DNA of 32,433 nt from the NCBI GenBank assembly GCA_021789555.1, contig JAJYJK010000026.1:1-32433 (forward strand). Reading direction: 5' to 3'. The DNA is from Nitrospirota bacterium (GTDB lineage Bacteria > Nitrospirota > Thermodesulfovibrionia > Thermodesulfovibrionales > JdFR-88). This document shows, one piece after another, positions 13,795-22,467 of the stretch. Under the pieces are notes generated by a model. That model did not search any database. It was not told the DNA's origin and saw nothing but the letters and a program-made list of their open reading frames with translations. Position numbers and translations under genes: made by a program. Numbering within the stretch: the stretch's first letter is position 1; each line of letters opens with the position of its first letter.

Positions 13795-13825
13795 GTATAC
13801 TATCTTTGTATACGGCTTCTGTCAA
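13795..13825 (-). promoter_or_regulatory. brnTA promoter with paired GTATAC operator sites
   Basis: On the minus strand TTGACA (-35, 13820-13825) and TAGTAT (-10, 13797-13802) are separated by 17 bp. Two GTATAC palindromes (13795-13800 and 13808-13813), centred 13 bp apart within the repeated unit TTTGTATAC, cover the -10 box and half of the spacer. They are the natural candidates for BrnA autorepression. The start site would fall at about 13790, the first base of brnT. Confidence 0.7.
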
Positions 13826-13850
13826 GGGTGGAAAAGGGGATGGCACACAT

Positions 13851-13882
13851 AAAAAAGGGGTCCGGAAAACCGGACCCCTTTT
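13851..13882 (-). terminator. Rho-independent terminator of the porin gene
   Basis: A strong hairpin with 13-bp arms, AAAAGGGGTCCGG and its complement, around AAAA. On the minus strand it ends in a T-run. It lies 21 nt past the porin stop and insulates the brnTA promoter. The AT-symmetrical ends could also stop plus-strand transcripts. Confidence 0.88.
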
Positions 13883-13903
13883 GTGCTTCAGATGTTGGTT
13901 TAG

Positions 13904-15274
13904 TTAAAACGCATACTCCAGGCCGTGCATGAGCACCCACGGACTGGTGTCGGCGGTGCTGCCCAGGGTGTCCTTGTAGAAGCCGCCGGTCGAAAGCACG
14001 CCCGCGTTCGCGAAGTACTGCAGGTTCTTCGTGAGCTGGTAGGTGCCCTTCAGGTCAACCTCGGTGCCGATGTTCTTGCTTACATTGGCGCCGTAAAGGC
14101 TCGTCTCATTGGCCCTGAGGATGTAGCCGTCAAGGGAGACCTTGAGTTTGTCAACCGGGGTGATGTCAACACCGATGTTATAAACCTGGGTGTTGGCTAT
14201 ACCCAAGTCGTAGTTGCGGCCCACGCCTGCCCCAGCGCCGGGAATGTTGTAGTCATAGACGAGGGTGTAGTACTGCGCGCCCGGGTTGAGGAAGGTGACG
14301 AGCTGCTTCATGTCACCGCTGTTCATATTGCTCGAGCTCTCGCCGCTGCCGTAGGCGAACATCGCCCTTACGTTCACGGGCTCAAGCTTGTAGCCGAGGC
14401 CGAGCCATAAGCCGTAGCCGCCTGCATTCAGGCCGCTCACCTTGCCGAACTGGAAGTCGGCCTGCAACGTGTAGTCCACGCCGGAGATGTTGCCTTTGCC
14501 GAAGAGGCCAAGGTCCGAAAGGGCAAGCGTCTGACCCAGCGTGGTCAGGGTTCCTGCCGTCCCAACAAGCGGGTACTGCAGAAGGCCCAGGTTCGGGTCA
14601 TTCAGATAGGCATAGTAAATCCCAAGCTCCTGCTTGGCGAACTCGCCGTTGAAGATGCCCGCATAGACGTCGAGGTCGTTGCCGTTATGAAACATTTTAT
14701 TATACGTAGACATCTCCTTCGCCTTGAAGGTAAGCACCGTCAGGTGGGTATTGGGCGTCGGGTTCGTGTAGGCCACGATAGCGTCGTCGCCGAATTTGGT
14801 GTTGTCAAAGAAGAGCGTTGCCGGGCCAAGCGCGAGGGGCATATGGCCGACCTTTATGCCGGAAGGCACGCCAAGAAGCCCGCTGCCGGCGTAGTTTATC
14901 CAGGCCTCGAGTATGCCCATATCAGTGGGCTTATTGTCCAGCCCGGTGCCCCATACCCAACTGTCGCTCTGGCCGGTGTTGGACTCAAGGTGAATCCTGC
15001 CGGTTACGGGGCCGTCGGCCGCGTCAACCGCAAGCCTTACCCTCTGGTCGTAGTGGCCGTCCTGGTCATCCTTGACCGGATTGCCGCCTCTGCCTGCCAC
15101 GTTGCCCAAAAGCCAACCCCTGATTCTCAGATCGCCGCTGAGGGTGATCTGGGTGGTGCCGGCCGCGACGACCGCGCTTGTTTCAGCCGGAATCTCGGCA
15201 TGAATCGCGAAGGCCGTAGCGGCGAAGCCTAAGATAAAAAGAAAGCCGATTAGTAATGCTATGGACTTCTTCAA
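13904..15274 (-). CDS. Outer-membrane beta-barrel porin
   Basis: A 456-residue protein starting at TTG 15274, which has AGGAGG eight bases upstream; a longer frame to 15328 adds residues before the signal peptide. The signal peptide is KKSIALLIGFLFILGFAATAFA|IHA. The mature protein has alternating amphipathic strands from the start (TQITLSGDLRIRGWLLGN, DQRVRLAVDAADGPVTGRIHLES). A plug-like stretch INYAG...IKVGHMPLALGPATLFFDNTKFGDDAIVAY follows, and further strands lead to a C-terminal aromatic residue (LMHGLEYAF), the BAM recognition signal. It resembles the large single-barrel porins abundant in Nitrospirota and Desulfobacterota, but I cannot name a substrate. Its strong promoter and terminator suggest high, single-gene expression. 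Confidence 0.88.
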   Translation of the reverse strand: MKKSIALLIGFLFILGFAATAFAIHAEIPAETSAVVAAGTTQITLSGDLRIRGWLLGNVAGRGGNPVKDDQDGHYDQRVRLAVDAADGPVTGRIHLESNTGQSDSWVWGTGLDNKPTDMGILEAWINYAGSGLLGVPSGIKVGHMPLALGPATLFFDNTKFGDDAIVAYTNPTPNTHLTVLTFKAKEMSTYNKMFHNGNDLDVYAGIFNGEFAKQELGIYYAYLNDPNLGLLQYPLVGTAGTLTTLGQTLALSDLGLFGKGNISGVDYTLQADFQFGKVSGLNAGGYGLWLGLGYKLEPVNVRAMFAYGSGESSSNMNSGDMKQLVTFLNPGAQYYTLVYDYNIPGAGAGVGRNYDLGIANTQVYNIGVDITPVDKLKVSLDGYILRANETSLYGANVSKNIGTEVDLKGTYQLTKNLQYFANAGVLSTGGFYKDTLGSTADTSPWVLMHGLEYAF

Positions 15275-15580
15275 ATTCCTAACCTCCTGTTTTTTGCCGG
15301 GCTTATCGTTGCCCCCTCCGTCCGCCAAAGGCGGATTTTTTATTCCCGCAGTCTTTTCTCCCCGGAATTTCCTCTTCCTGAAGGGAATTTTTTCTTCCTA
15401 AAAACCGGCGGGCACTGCCCCATTACCTCTCCCTGCCTATCACCTCCCCTAATTTAAAGTTCTGGTATCCGTATGCCGCCTGATTCCCCGTTTTCTGCTG
15501 CCTGATGAAACTTTTTCCACTGCCAAATCAGACCGTTTTTACTGCCAAATCAGACTTTCCTGCCCGGAATTAAATGAAAT
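15275..15580 (-). other. Long (about 300 nt) untranslated leader of the porin mRNA
   Basis: Between the predicted start site (about 15574) and the TTG start there is no credible gene. Visible elements are a direct repeat ACTGCCAAATCAGAC (plus strand 15519-15533 and 15541-15555) just inside the transcript, a small hairpin TCCGCC-TTT-GGCGGA near the start codon, and several G-rich purine runs. I recognise no known riboswitch. The repeats could be operator sites downstream of the promoter or an RNA element. Confidence 0.5.
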
Positions 15581-15609
15581 TTTATATCATCTCCAGCCTT
15601 TTTTGTCAA
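15581..15609 (-). promoter_or_regulatory. Strong sigma-70 promoter of the porin gene
   Basis: On the minus strand TTGACA (15604-15609) and TATAAA (15581-15586) are separated by 17 bp, a near-consensus housekeeping promoter. The expected start is about 15574. Upstream, 15610-15872 holds no gene but has four loose copies of TGATAAAA/TGATGAAAA on the minus strand (15658-15722), which may be A-rich UP-like or regulator sites. Confidence 0.8.
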
Positions 15610-15872
15610 GGTTTTTTATTGCCGGCGCCTCCGCCCGTTTTCAGGTTTCTCCGGCCCGATTTTATCACTGCCGCGCCGGTTTTCATCACCTTTTTATCAT
15701 CCCACCCGTTTTTATCATCATCTCAATTAGCAAGCAAAAAAGAGACCAATACGGTACAAGAGATTTGCTCCCTTGTTTTCAAAGGTTTTCGGGGATACCC
15801 CGGTTCCGGGCAAGGCGGCGAATGCAGCTTTTTTGCAACGCCTGTGGCGAAAGTGAATCAGCGGGGGCCCCC

Positions 15873-18800
15873 TCAGGCCCCCGCCTTCTTGAACCCTCTC
15901 CCCTTCCAGAGCATGTAAATCGCGGGGTAGATCACCAGTTCGAGCACCGTCGAGGTCACCACGCCGCCCACCATCGGGGCGGCGATCCTCTTCATGACGT
16001 CGGAGCCCGCGCCGTGGCTGAACATAACCGGTATCAGGCCCGCAAGTATCACGCTTACTGTCATCATTTTTGGCCTGATCCTCTTGACCGCGCCTTCCAT
16101 TACCGCCTCCCGGAGGTCGTCCGGCCCGTTCAGGCGGCCCTCATTCTTCCACCTCTCATAGGCAAGGTCGAGGTAGAGGAGCATCACGACCCCGGTTTCG
16201 GCATCCAGCCCCGCAAGGGCAATCATGCCCACCCAGACGGCGGTGCTCATATTGTAGCGAAGCAAGTACAAAAGCCAGAAGGAGCCCACGAGCGAAAACG
16301 GGACGGCCAGCAGCACGATAACGGACTTCGCCACCGATTTCGTGTTCAGGTAGATAAGTATGAAAATGACCAATATGGTCAACGGGATGACCAGCTTCAG
16401 CCTGGCGGCCGTCTTTTCCATGTATTCATACTCCCCGCTCCACTGAAGGTGGTATCCCGGAGGCAGATGAAGGGAGGAGAGCCTCTGCTTGAGCTCTTTC
16501 ACGTAGCCCCCTATGTCCCTTCCCGAAAAATCTATATATACGTAGGAGACCGGGAAACCAGCCTCGCTTTTTATCATCGCCGGGCCTGTGACTATATGGA
16601 TGCCGGCCAGCTCCTTAAGGGGAATTTGCGCCACGGGCTGCGCCTGGTCATCCTGGCCGGGTGCGCCTGGCATGCCATATGCGCCCGGCAGCTGGTAAGG
16701 GTTTTCACCGGCGGCCGGGCCGGGCGCTATGGAGCCCTGCACAAGGCCATCCTGCCGTGGCTGCCCCCGCCCTCCAATCGGCACCGGCACGGGCACCAGC
16801 ACCCTGCCAAGCTTGTCCAGGCTGTCCCTAAACCCCCGCATATACCGCACGTCCACGGGGTAGCGTTCCCTGCCCTCCACGGTGGTCGTAAGGTCCATAC
16901 CGCCTATTGCGGACTCGATGACGTCCTGCACGTCATCCACGCTCAAGCCGTATCTGGCGGCCGCATCCCGCTTTACCTTGATGTCTATAAAATAGCCCGT
17001 AGTCGCCCTTTCCGCGTATACGCTCCTCGTGCCCCTTACGCCCTTTAGAAGCGATTGTATTTTTTGCCCGATTTTGTCTATTTCGCCCAGGTCCGGGCCC
17101 ATGATCTTTATCCCCACGGGGGTGCGGATGCCGGTGGCGAGCATGTCTATGCGGGTCTTTATCGGCATCGTGAAGGAATTGGATGTGCCGGGGATTTGAA
17201 GGGCGTCGTTCATCTGGTTTTTCAGTTTCTCGAAGGTCATTCCTTTTGGCCACTGGCTTTCGGGTTTCAGATTTACTATCGTCTCGAACATCTCCACCGG
17301 CGCCGGATCGGTCGCCGTTTCCGCCCTCCCGGCCTTCCCAAAAACCCGCGAGACCTCCGGGAATTTCATCAGGAGTTTGTCCTGTAATTGGAGGAGTTTC
17401 GAAGATTCCGATACGGAGGCCCCCGGAAGCGTTACAGGCATATAGAGCAAAGTGCCTTCATAGAGGGGGGGCATGAACTCGGAGCCGAGCCTTTCATAGG
17501 GGATGACGGTCAGGCCGAGGATTATCAGGGCAAGCAGGATCACCGTCTTTTTATATTTCAGGGCGAGGTTCGCCACAGGCATGTAAACCATCCGCAGAAA
17601 CCGGCTTACGGGGTTTTTCTCCTCGGGCCTGATCCTGCCCCTTATGAAAATTCCCATGAGCACGGGGGTAAGCGTAATCGCTATAAAGGAGGAAAACAGC
17701 ATGGCGAAGGTCTTGGTGTAGGCCAGGGGTTTAAATAACCGCCCGGCCTGCGCGGTCAGGGTGAAGACCGGCAGGAAACCGGCCGTTATGACCAGGAGCG
17801 AGAAAAATAAAGACGGCCCAACTTCTTTTGCCGCCTCTATGACTACGTCCGCGCGCTTCCCAACACGGTTTTTATTTTCAGGAGCACGACTGGCCGCCTC
17901 CCATTCCTCCAGTTTTTTGTGCGCGTTTTCAACCATGATGATAGAGGCGTCCACCATCGCGCCTATCGCTATAGCTATGCCGCTGAGACTCATGATGTTA
18001 GAGGTCACCCCCAGGTAGTACATGCAGATGAAAGAGATGAGTATGGCTATCGGCAGGGTGAGGATGACCACAAAGGCGCTTGGCAGATGGAAAAGAAACA
18101 CCAGGCAGACGACGGCGACGGCCAGGGAGAGTTTCACTATTTCATTCCGGAGCGTGTCTATCGAACGGTGGATGAGGTCGCTCCGGTCGTATGTGGTCAC
18201 GATCTTCACGCCGGGCGGCAGGCTGGGGGCGATATCGGTTTTTATCTTTTCCTTTACGCGCTTGATGACGTTCAGCACGTTCTCGCCGAACCTTACGACG
18301 ACGATGCCGCCCGCCACCTCGCCCCTGCCGTCCAGTTCGGCGACCCCCCTTCTTATCTCGGGGCCAAGCTCCACGCGCGCGACATCTTTCAGATAAACGG
18401 GCGTGCCGTTTCCGTCCGTGCCCACAGGGATGCGCCTGAGGTCGTCCAGGCCCTTTATATATCCCCTGCCCCTTATCATGTACTCGATGCCCGTCATCTC
18501 CAGCACCCTGCCCTCGACGTCGCGGTTGCTGGAGCGCACCGCCTTCAGGACATCCGTGATCGGGATGTTATAGGCCTGGAGTTTTACCGGGTCCACGTTT
18601 ATCTGATACTGTTTCACGAACCCCCCAATGCTTGCGACCTGCGCGACACCCGGCACGCTCTCCAGGGAGAGTTTCACATTCCAGTCCTGGACCGAGCGCA
18701 TTTGGGAAAGGTCATGCCGGCCGCTCTCATCGACCAGGGCGTACTCGAACCCCCAGCCCACACCCGTTGCATCGGGGCCCAGACGGGGGCTCACCCCCTG

Positions 18801-19166
18801 CGGGAGTCTTGACTTCACCGATTGCAGATATTCAAGCACCCGGCTCCTGGCCCAGTAGATGTCCGTGCCTCCCTTGAAGATGACATAGACGAAAGAGCTC
18901 CCGAAGTATGAAAACCCCCGGACGGCCTGCACCTTTGGGGCCGCAAGGAGCGTGGAGGTTATCGGGTAGGTCACCTGGTCTTCCACCAGATTCGGGCTCC
19001 TGCCCGGCCAGTCGGTGTAGATGATGACCTGCGTATCGCTAAGGTCCGGAATGGCGTCAAGCGGGGTCCTCCTGAGAGAGATTACCCCCCAGACGACCAG
19101 GAAAATGAACACCAGGAATACGAGGAGCCTGTTTCTGGCGCTCTGCTCTATTATCTTGCGGATCAT
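15873..19166 (-). CDS. cusA: CusA-like Cu(I)/Ag(I) RND efflux pump
   Basis: A 1,097-residue inner-membrane RND transporter with the usual 12-helix plan. It keeps the three Met of the CusA copper/silver site, in LLYMPVTLPG (about 576), PVEMFETI (about 627) and TRIDMLATGIRTPVGIKI (about 674). The proton-relay residues are D404 in GAMVDAS, E990 in LDAETG and K1032 in IRPKMMT. This supports monovalent metal export rather than the Co/Zn/Cd type. Relative to E. coli CusA (1,047 residues) it has a Gly/Pro/Gln-rich insertion of about 50 residues at 792-842. It is the last gene of the minus-strand operon and is separated from cusB by a palindromic repeat of about 78 bp. The start ATG has only a weak ribosome-binding site. 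Confidence 0.95.
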   Translation of the reverse strand: MIRKIIEQSARNRLLVFLVFIFLVVWGVISLRRTPLDAIPDLSDTQVIIYTDWPGRSPNLVEDQVTYPITSTLLAAPKVQAVRGFSYFGSSFVYVIFKGGTDIYWARSRVLEYLQSVKSRLPQGVSPRLGPDATGVGWGFEYALVDESGRHDLSQMRSVQDWNVKLSLESVPGVAQVASIGGFVKQYQINVDPVKLQAYNIPITDVLKAVRSSNRDVEGRVLEMTGIEYMIRGRGYIKGLDDLRRIPVGTDGNGTPVYLKDVARVELGPEIRRGVAELDGRGEVAGGIVVVRFGENVLNVIKRVKEKIKTDIAPSLPPGVKIVTTYDRSDLIHRSIDTLRNEIVKLSLAVAVVCLVFLFHLPSAFVVILTLPIAILISFICMYYLGVTSNIMSLSGIAIAIGAMVDASIIMVENAHKKLEEWEAASRAPENKNRVGKRADVVIEAAKEVGPSLFFSLLVITAGFLPVFTLTAQAGRLFKPLAYTKTFAMLFSSFIAITLTPVLMGIFIRGRIRPEEKNPVSRFLRMVYMPVANLALKYKKTVILLALIILGLTVIPYERLGSEFMPPLYEGTLLYMPVTLPGASVSESSKLLQLQDKLLMKFPEVSRVFGKAGRAETATDPAPVEMFETIVNLKPESQWPKGMTFEKLKNQMNDALQIPGTSNSFTMPIKTRIDMLATGIRTPVGIKIMGPDLGEIDKIGQKIQSLLKGVRGTRSVYAERATTGYFIDIKVKRDAAARYGLSVDDVQDVIESAIGGMDLTTTVEGRERYPVDVRYMRGFRDSLDKLGRVLVPVPVPIGGRGQPRQDGLVQGSIAPGPAAGENPYQLPGAYGMPGAPGQDDQAQPVAQIPLKELAGIHIVTGPAMIKSEAGFPVSYVYIDFSGRDIGGYVKELKQRLSSLHLPPGYHLQWSGEYEYMEKTAARLKLVIPLTILVIFILIYLNTKSVAKSVIVLLAVPFSLVGSFWLLYLLRYNMSTAVWVGMIALAGLDAETGVVMLLYLDLAYERWKNEGRLNGPDDLREAVMEGAVKRIRPKMMTVSVILAGLIPVMFSHGAGSDVMKRIAAPMVGGVVTSTVLELVIYPAIYMLWKGRGFKKAGA

Positions 19167-19210
19167 CTATTTTATTAACAGTCCCATAATAGGATGCACT
19201 TAAATTATTA

Positions 19211-19288
19211 GAAAATCCCTCCTGACCTCCCTTTGCCAAAGGGAGGAATTACCCCTCTTTGGAAAAGAGGGGCGAGGGGAGATTTTCC
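19211..19288. repeat. Compound type B palindrome between cusB and cusA
   Basis: Two hairpins, CCTCCCTTTGCCAAAGGGAGG (19226-19246) and CCCCTCTTTGGAAAAGAGGGG (19252-19272), sit inside outer arms GAAAATCCC and GGGGAGATTTTC. This is the most complete copy of the type B element in the window. It lies in the 179-nt gap within the cus operon and could set the ratio of cusA to cusCB mRNA. Confidence 0.85.
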
Positions 19289-19345
19289 GGTCAAAATGTC
19301 TGTTCAATTATGAGAACCTTAATATAGATAAAGGCGGGCGGGAAA

Positions 19346-20539
19346 TCATTTGACAACCCCCTCCAGCCTGGCCTCGGAGTCAATGAGGAAGGTCGCCGCG
19401 GAGGCGACCCGCTCGCCCGGTTTCAGCCCCTTCAGCACCTCCACCCCGGTATCGGTGCTCGCCCCGGTGGTTATCTCCCTGGGCTCGAAGTCGCCGCCTC
19501 CCAAATCCACATACACAATCTGTCTTGTGCCGGTGTCTATGACGGCGCTCTGAGGAATGACAAGCCTCCTGCCCAGGGCTTCCCTTATCAGCACATCCGA
19601 ATACATCTGGGGTTTCAACCTTTCTCCGGGATTCGGGATTGAAAACCTTACCTTCACCGTGCGCGTCTGACCCTCAAGGACAGGATAAACATAATTAATT
19701 GCCGAGTGAAATATCCGGCCAGGGAAAGCCTCAAGTGAAAGGTCTGCCGCCTGGCCCGCCCTGACGTACGGGACATCGTCTTCAAAGATATCCGCAAGGA
19801 CCCAGACCCGCGAGAGGTCCGCCACGTTGAAAAGTGTGGCCCCCGGCGCGGCCTTCATCCCGGAGACGGCGTATTTTTCGACCACATAGCCGCTCACGGG
19901 GCTGTAAATGGTCAGGGTCTTTATCGGTTTGCCGGTGGCTTCTATCTTTTCAATCTCCTTGTCCGGGATATCATAGAGTTTTAATTTCTGTCTCGCGGCT
20001 TCAATCAAGGAGGCAGCGTCGCCGGCGAGCATCGAGCTTACGGGGTCCGCGCCGGAAGCAGCAATTTCCGGCTTTTGTTGTCCGGCCCATTTAAGCACGT
20101 TCAGGTATTCCTGCTGGGTGGCATAGAGTTCAGGGCTGTAGAGCTCGGCAAGCGGCTGGCCCCTGCGCACGTATTCTCCCGTGTAATCCACGTAGAGTTT
20201 TTCTATCCAGCCTTCAACCTTCGTATTGATTGTGGCGAGTCTGGTCTCGTCATATGTGACAATCCCGACCGTGCGGATCACCTTCGCCAGGGGCATCAGC
20301 CGGGCCGCTGTCGTCTTCACCCCGATGAGGCGCTGTTTATACTGGGATATATGGACTGTGGGGGCCTCGTTTTCTCCCCAGCCCTCATCTTTGCCCGTTT
20401 GCCCTGACACCGCGCTTCCGTTTTTACCCGGGGCCTTCCGGGCGGCCTGCGCCGCTTGGCCGCCAGGTTGCGAAAATAAAACAGGTGGCGAAAATAAAAA
20501 AAGGACAAGGGGAAATAAAAATACGAGGGCTTTTCTCAC
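19346..20539 (-). CDS. cusB: CusB-like periplasmic adaptor (membrane fusion protein)
   Basis: A 397-residue protein. A signal peptide (MRKALVFLFPLVLFLFSPPVLFS) is followed by a low-complexity linker and VHISQYKQRLIGVKTT, the typical CusB opening. The lipoyl/barrel-sandwich halves are GWIEKLYVDYTGEYVRRGQPLAELYSPEL and KTLTIYSPVSGYVVEKYAVSG. The alpha-hairpin lies between them, with the beta-barrel (VWVLADIFEDDVPYVRAGQ) and membrane-proximal domain (VEVLKGLKPGERVASAATFLIDSE) after. It would link CusA to the outer-membrane channel. The N-terminal Met ligands of E. coli CusB are not seen here. The ATG overlaps the upstream stop codon (ATGA), so translation is coupled. Confidence 0.93.
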   Translation of the reverse strand: MRKALVFLFPLVLFLFSPPVLFSQPGGQAAQAARKAPGKNGSAVSGQTGKDEGWGENEAPTVHISQYKQRLIGVKTTAARLMPLAKVIRTVGIVTYDETRLATINTKVEGWIEKLYVDYTGEYVRRGQPLAELYSPELYATQQEYLNVLKWAGQQKPEIAASGADPVSSMLAGDAASLIEAARQKLKLYDIPDKEIEKIEATGKPIKTLTIYSPVSGYVVEKYAVSGMKAAPGATLFNVADLSRVWVLADIFEDDVPYVRAGQAADLSLEAFPGRIFHSAINYVYPVLEGQTRTVKVRFSIPNPGERLKPQMYSDVLIREALGRRLVIPQSAVIDTGTRQIVYVDLGGGDFEPREITTGASTDTGVEVLKGLKPGERVASAATFLIDSEARLEGVVK

Positions 20540-21957
20540 CGGCTGGCAGGCCCCCCGCCGTTTGGCTTTAGCCCGAGCCAGCCGGTCTTGCCGGTTATCG
20601 CCTCGATGTTCGCAAGGGCCTTCTGTTTTTCCGTGAACTGCTCCCAGTAGCCAAACTCGTAATCCAGAAGCGCCTTCAGCCTGTCTATGGCCGTAAGGGC
20701 GGGGACCTTGCCCGTTATATAACCGGACAGGGCCGCTTCAAAATCCTGGGATGTCTTTGGAATCAGCCCCCCGCTGTATAATTTCATCAGCTTGTCCGCG
20801 CTCCGGGCGATGGAGAAATAATTCTCTATCTCCGAGGAGAGCGAGAGCCGGGTGGCTTCGAGGTCTTCTTCGGCCCCGCCAAGCAGCGCCCTCGCCTCCC
20901 TTACGCCCTCTCTCTGTTTAGTCCTGTAATAAAGCGGTACGTTTACGGCCGTCGTCAGGCTCCAGATATCCATGAAATCCCCGGCCCTCCTGCTTACCTG
21001 CCCGGTGACCGTGAAATCCGGGTAATACTGTTTTTTGGCCAGCTTTACGGCCGCCCTGGCCTCCTCCACAAGCCTCTGCTTCGATTTCACCTGAGGGCTG
21101 TTGCTTATGGCGGCCGCCACAAGCGGGCCGGTCTTTGTGACGTTAAGCTGATACTCCGTCTGCGCCGGCCTTCCCGGCGGGCTTGCGGTCTGCCTGCCAA
21201 GCAGGGCGTCAAGCCTCGCGTCCGCCGCCTGTATCCGCTGGTCGATCTTCTGCTTGCGCTCAAGAAGCGTGTATTTTTCGGTCTGGGCCAGAATGACCTC
21301 TTCCTGAGGGGCAAGCCCGGAGGAGTAGCGCGCAAGCGCCGCGTTTTCGATCTGCGTAAAAAGCGAAACTCTTTCCGCGATGATGTCAAGGTCCTTGTAG
21401 TAAAGGAAAAGGCTGTAAAAAACCTCTTTCACCTGCGAGGCGATCCGGAGTCTCATCGCCTCATAGGAGGCCGCCATGCTTTCGGCGTCCTCGCGTGCGA
21501 CTTCTCCCTTGAGCCCCAGCTTCCCGGGATACGGGAATTCCTGCGAGGCCGCGAAATTCCACATTGACATCTGTCTGTCCCCGAAGGAATACCTGTCCCA
21601 GCCCTCGTTCTGGTAGCCGGCGGAAAACATCGGGTCGGGCAGGCTTTTTTCCTGGGGTATTCTGTGGCCGGCCGCGGAAACCCTCGCCCTGTAGGAGGAA
21701 AGGGCGGGGTTGTGCCGCAGGGCCTCGCCTACAAGCTCATCAAGGACAAGCGGAGGCCCGTAACGGGCCCCGGCTTCGAAGCCGGACGCATTCATGCTTG
21801 CCGGCGCGTCAGCCGCCGCCAGGGCGGACGTCCCGCCCGGCGCCGGAACGATCATGACAACCTCCAGCACAAAGGCGGAGAGGAGCATCGGGAGTAAAAA
21901 CCGGGGGGCCCCTTTCCAGGCCGGCCTTTTGCACCCGCGCCTATTCAACATCCACAT
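20536..21957 (-). CDS. cusC: CusC/TolC-like outer-membrane efflux channel
   Basis: A 473-residue outer-membrane factor. An N-terminal signal segment (about 18-50) is followed by LDELVGEALRHNPALSSYRARVSAAGHRIPQEKSLPDP, the usual start of the first TolC repeat. The second repeat begins near PLVAAAISNSPQVKSKQRLVEEARAAVKLAKKQYYPDFTVTGQ. Long alpha-helical coiled coils and two short strand pairs fit a trimeric TolC fold. There is no lipobox Cys at the mature N-terminus as in E. coli CusC, so it may be non-lipidated. The ATG has GAGG five bases upstream. It overlaps the YtkA-like gene by 17 nt and cusB by 4 nt. Confidence 0.92.
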   Translation of the reverse strand: MWMLNRRGCKRPAWKGAPRFLLPMLLSAFVLEVVMIVPAPGGTSALAAADAPASMNASGFEAGARYGPPLVLDELVGEALRHNPALSSYRARVSAAGHRIPQEKSLPDPMFSAGYQNEGWDRYSFGDRQMSMWNFAASQEFPYPGKLGLKGEVAREDAESMAASYEAMRLRIASQVKEVFYSLFLYYKDLDIIAERVSLFTQIENAALARYSSGLAPQEEVILAQTEKYTLLERKQKIDQRIQAADARLDALLGRQTASPPGRPAQTEYQLNVTKTGPLVAAAISNSPQVKSKQRLVEEARAAVKLAKKQYYPDFTVTGQVSRRAGDFMDIWSLTTAVNVPLYYRTKQREGVREARALLGGAEEDLEATRLSLSSEIENYFSIARSADKLMKLYSGGLIPKTSQDFEAALSGYITGKVPALTAIDRLKALLDYEFGYWEQFTEKQKALANIEAITGKTGWLGLKPNGGGPASR

Positions 21958-22348
21958 CGAACCTCACGGGGGGCAGCAGCCTGCCCGCGTGCTTCACCTT
22001 CACCATGCTATGCCATTCGCCGGAACTCTCAAGGTCCATTGCCGCACGGTATTCGCCGTCTGCACGCGCTGCATCGGCAAACCCCTTCATGGAAGGCATA
22101 GTGCCCATGGCGGGCATCATCCAGTAAACCCTCACGAGGGCGTCGGTCACGGGCCTGCCCGTCCGGTCAGTGAGCCGGACCCTGACAGTGTTCCGGCCTT
22201 CGGCAGGGGTCTTGTCCATCATTACTTGCACCTTGAGGTCCCCCGCCTGTCCCGTTACATGAAGCCCCCCCGCGTAAGCCCTTTGAAACCCGGCCATCAG
22301 CAAAATGGCCGAAAAAACGAGCACCGCCTCTGAAAGAAACTTCTTCAT
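21941..22348 (-). CDS. YtkA-like Met-rich periplasmic protein, first gene of the cus operon
   Basis: A 135-residue protein. The signal peptide MKKFLSEAVLVFSAILLMAGFQRAYA is followed by a beta-sandwich pattern (LKVQVMMDKTPAEGRNTVRVRLTDRTGRPVTDALVRVYW, GEYRAAMDLESSGEWHSMVKVKHAG). This matches the YtkA-like/FixH-like domain. The segment YWMMPAMGTMPSM has five Met in eleven residues and His residues follow, so it may bind Cu(I) or Ag(I) in the periplasm. It heads the cusCBA genes and overlaps cusC by 17 nt. A role in handing metal to the exporter is inference from location and residue content. Confidence 0.82.
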   Translation of the reverse strand: MKKFLSEAVLVFSAILLMAGFQRAYAGGLHVTGQAGDLKVQVMMDKTPAEGRNTVRVRLTDRTGRPVTDALVRVYWMMPAMGTMPSMKGFADAARADGEYRAAMDLESSGEWHSMVKVKHAGRLLPPVRFDVDVE

Positions 22349-22467
22349 GGTTTTACTTCTCCCCTGTTGCTTTGCAATCTTCTCATCTCTCTCTCCTATG
22401 GAGCGTCCTTAACCTACGATACTTTTGTGATATTAAGGAGTTATGAACGAATCCCGGGGCCCGGTAA

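Noticed and set aside
15275-15580. Known riboswitch in the porin leader
   Set aside because: I looked for TPP, FMN, cobalamin, SAM, glycine and molybdenum-cofactor motifs and could not match any conserved core.
15603-17048. 481-codon plus-strand open frame
   Set aside because: Most of it is antisense to cusA, it is rich in His, Arg and Pro, and it has no recognisable domain.
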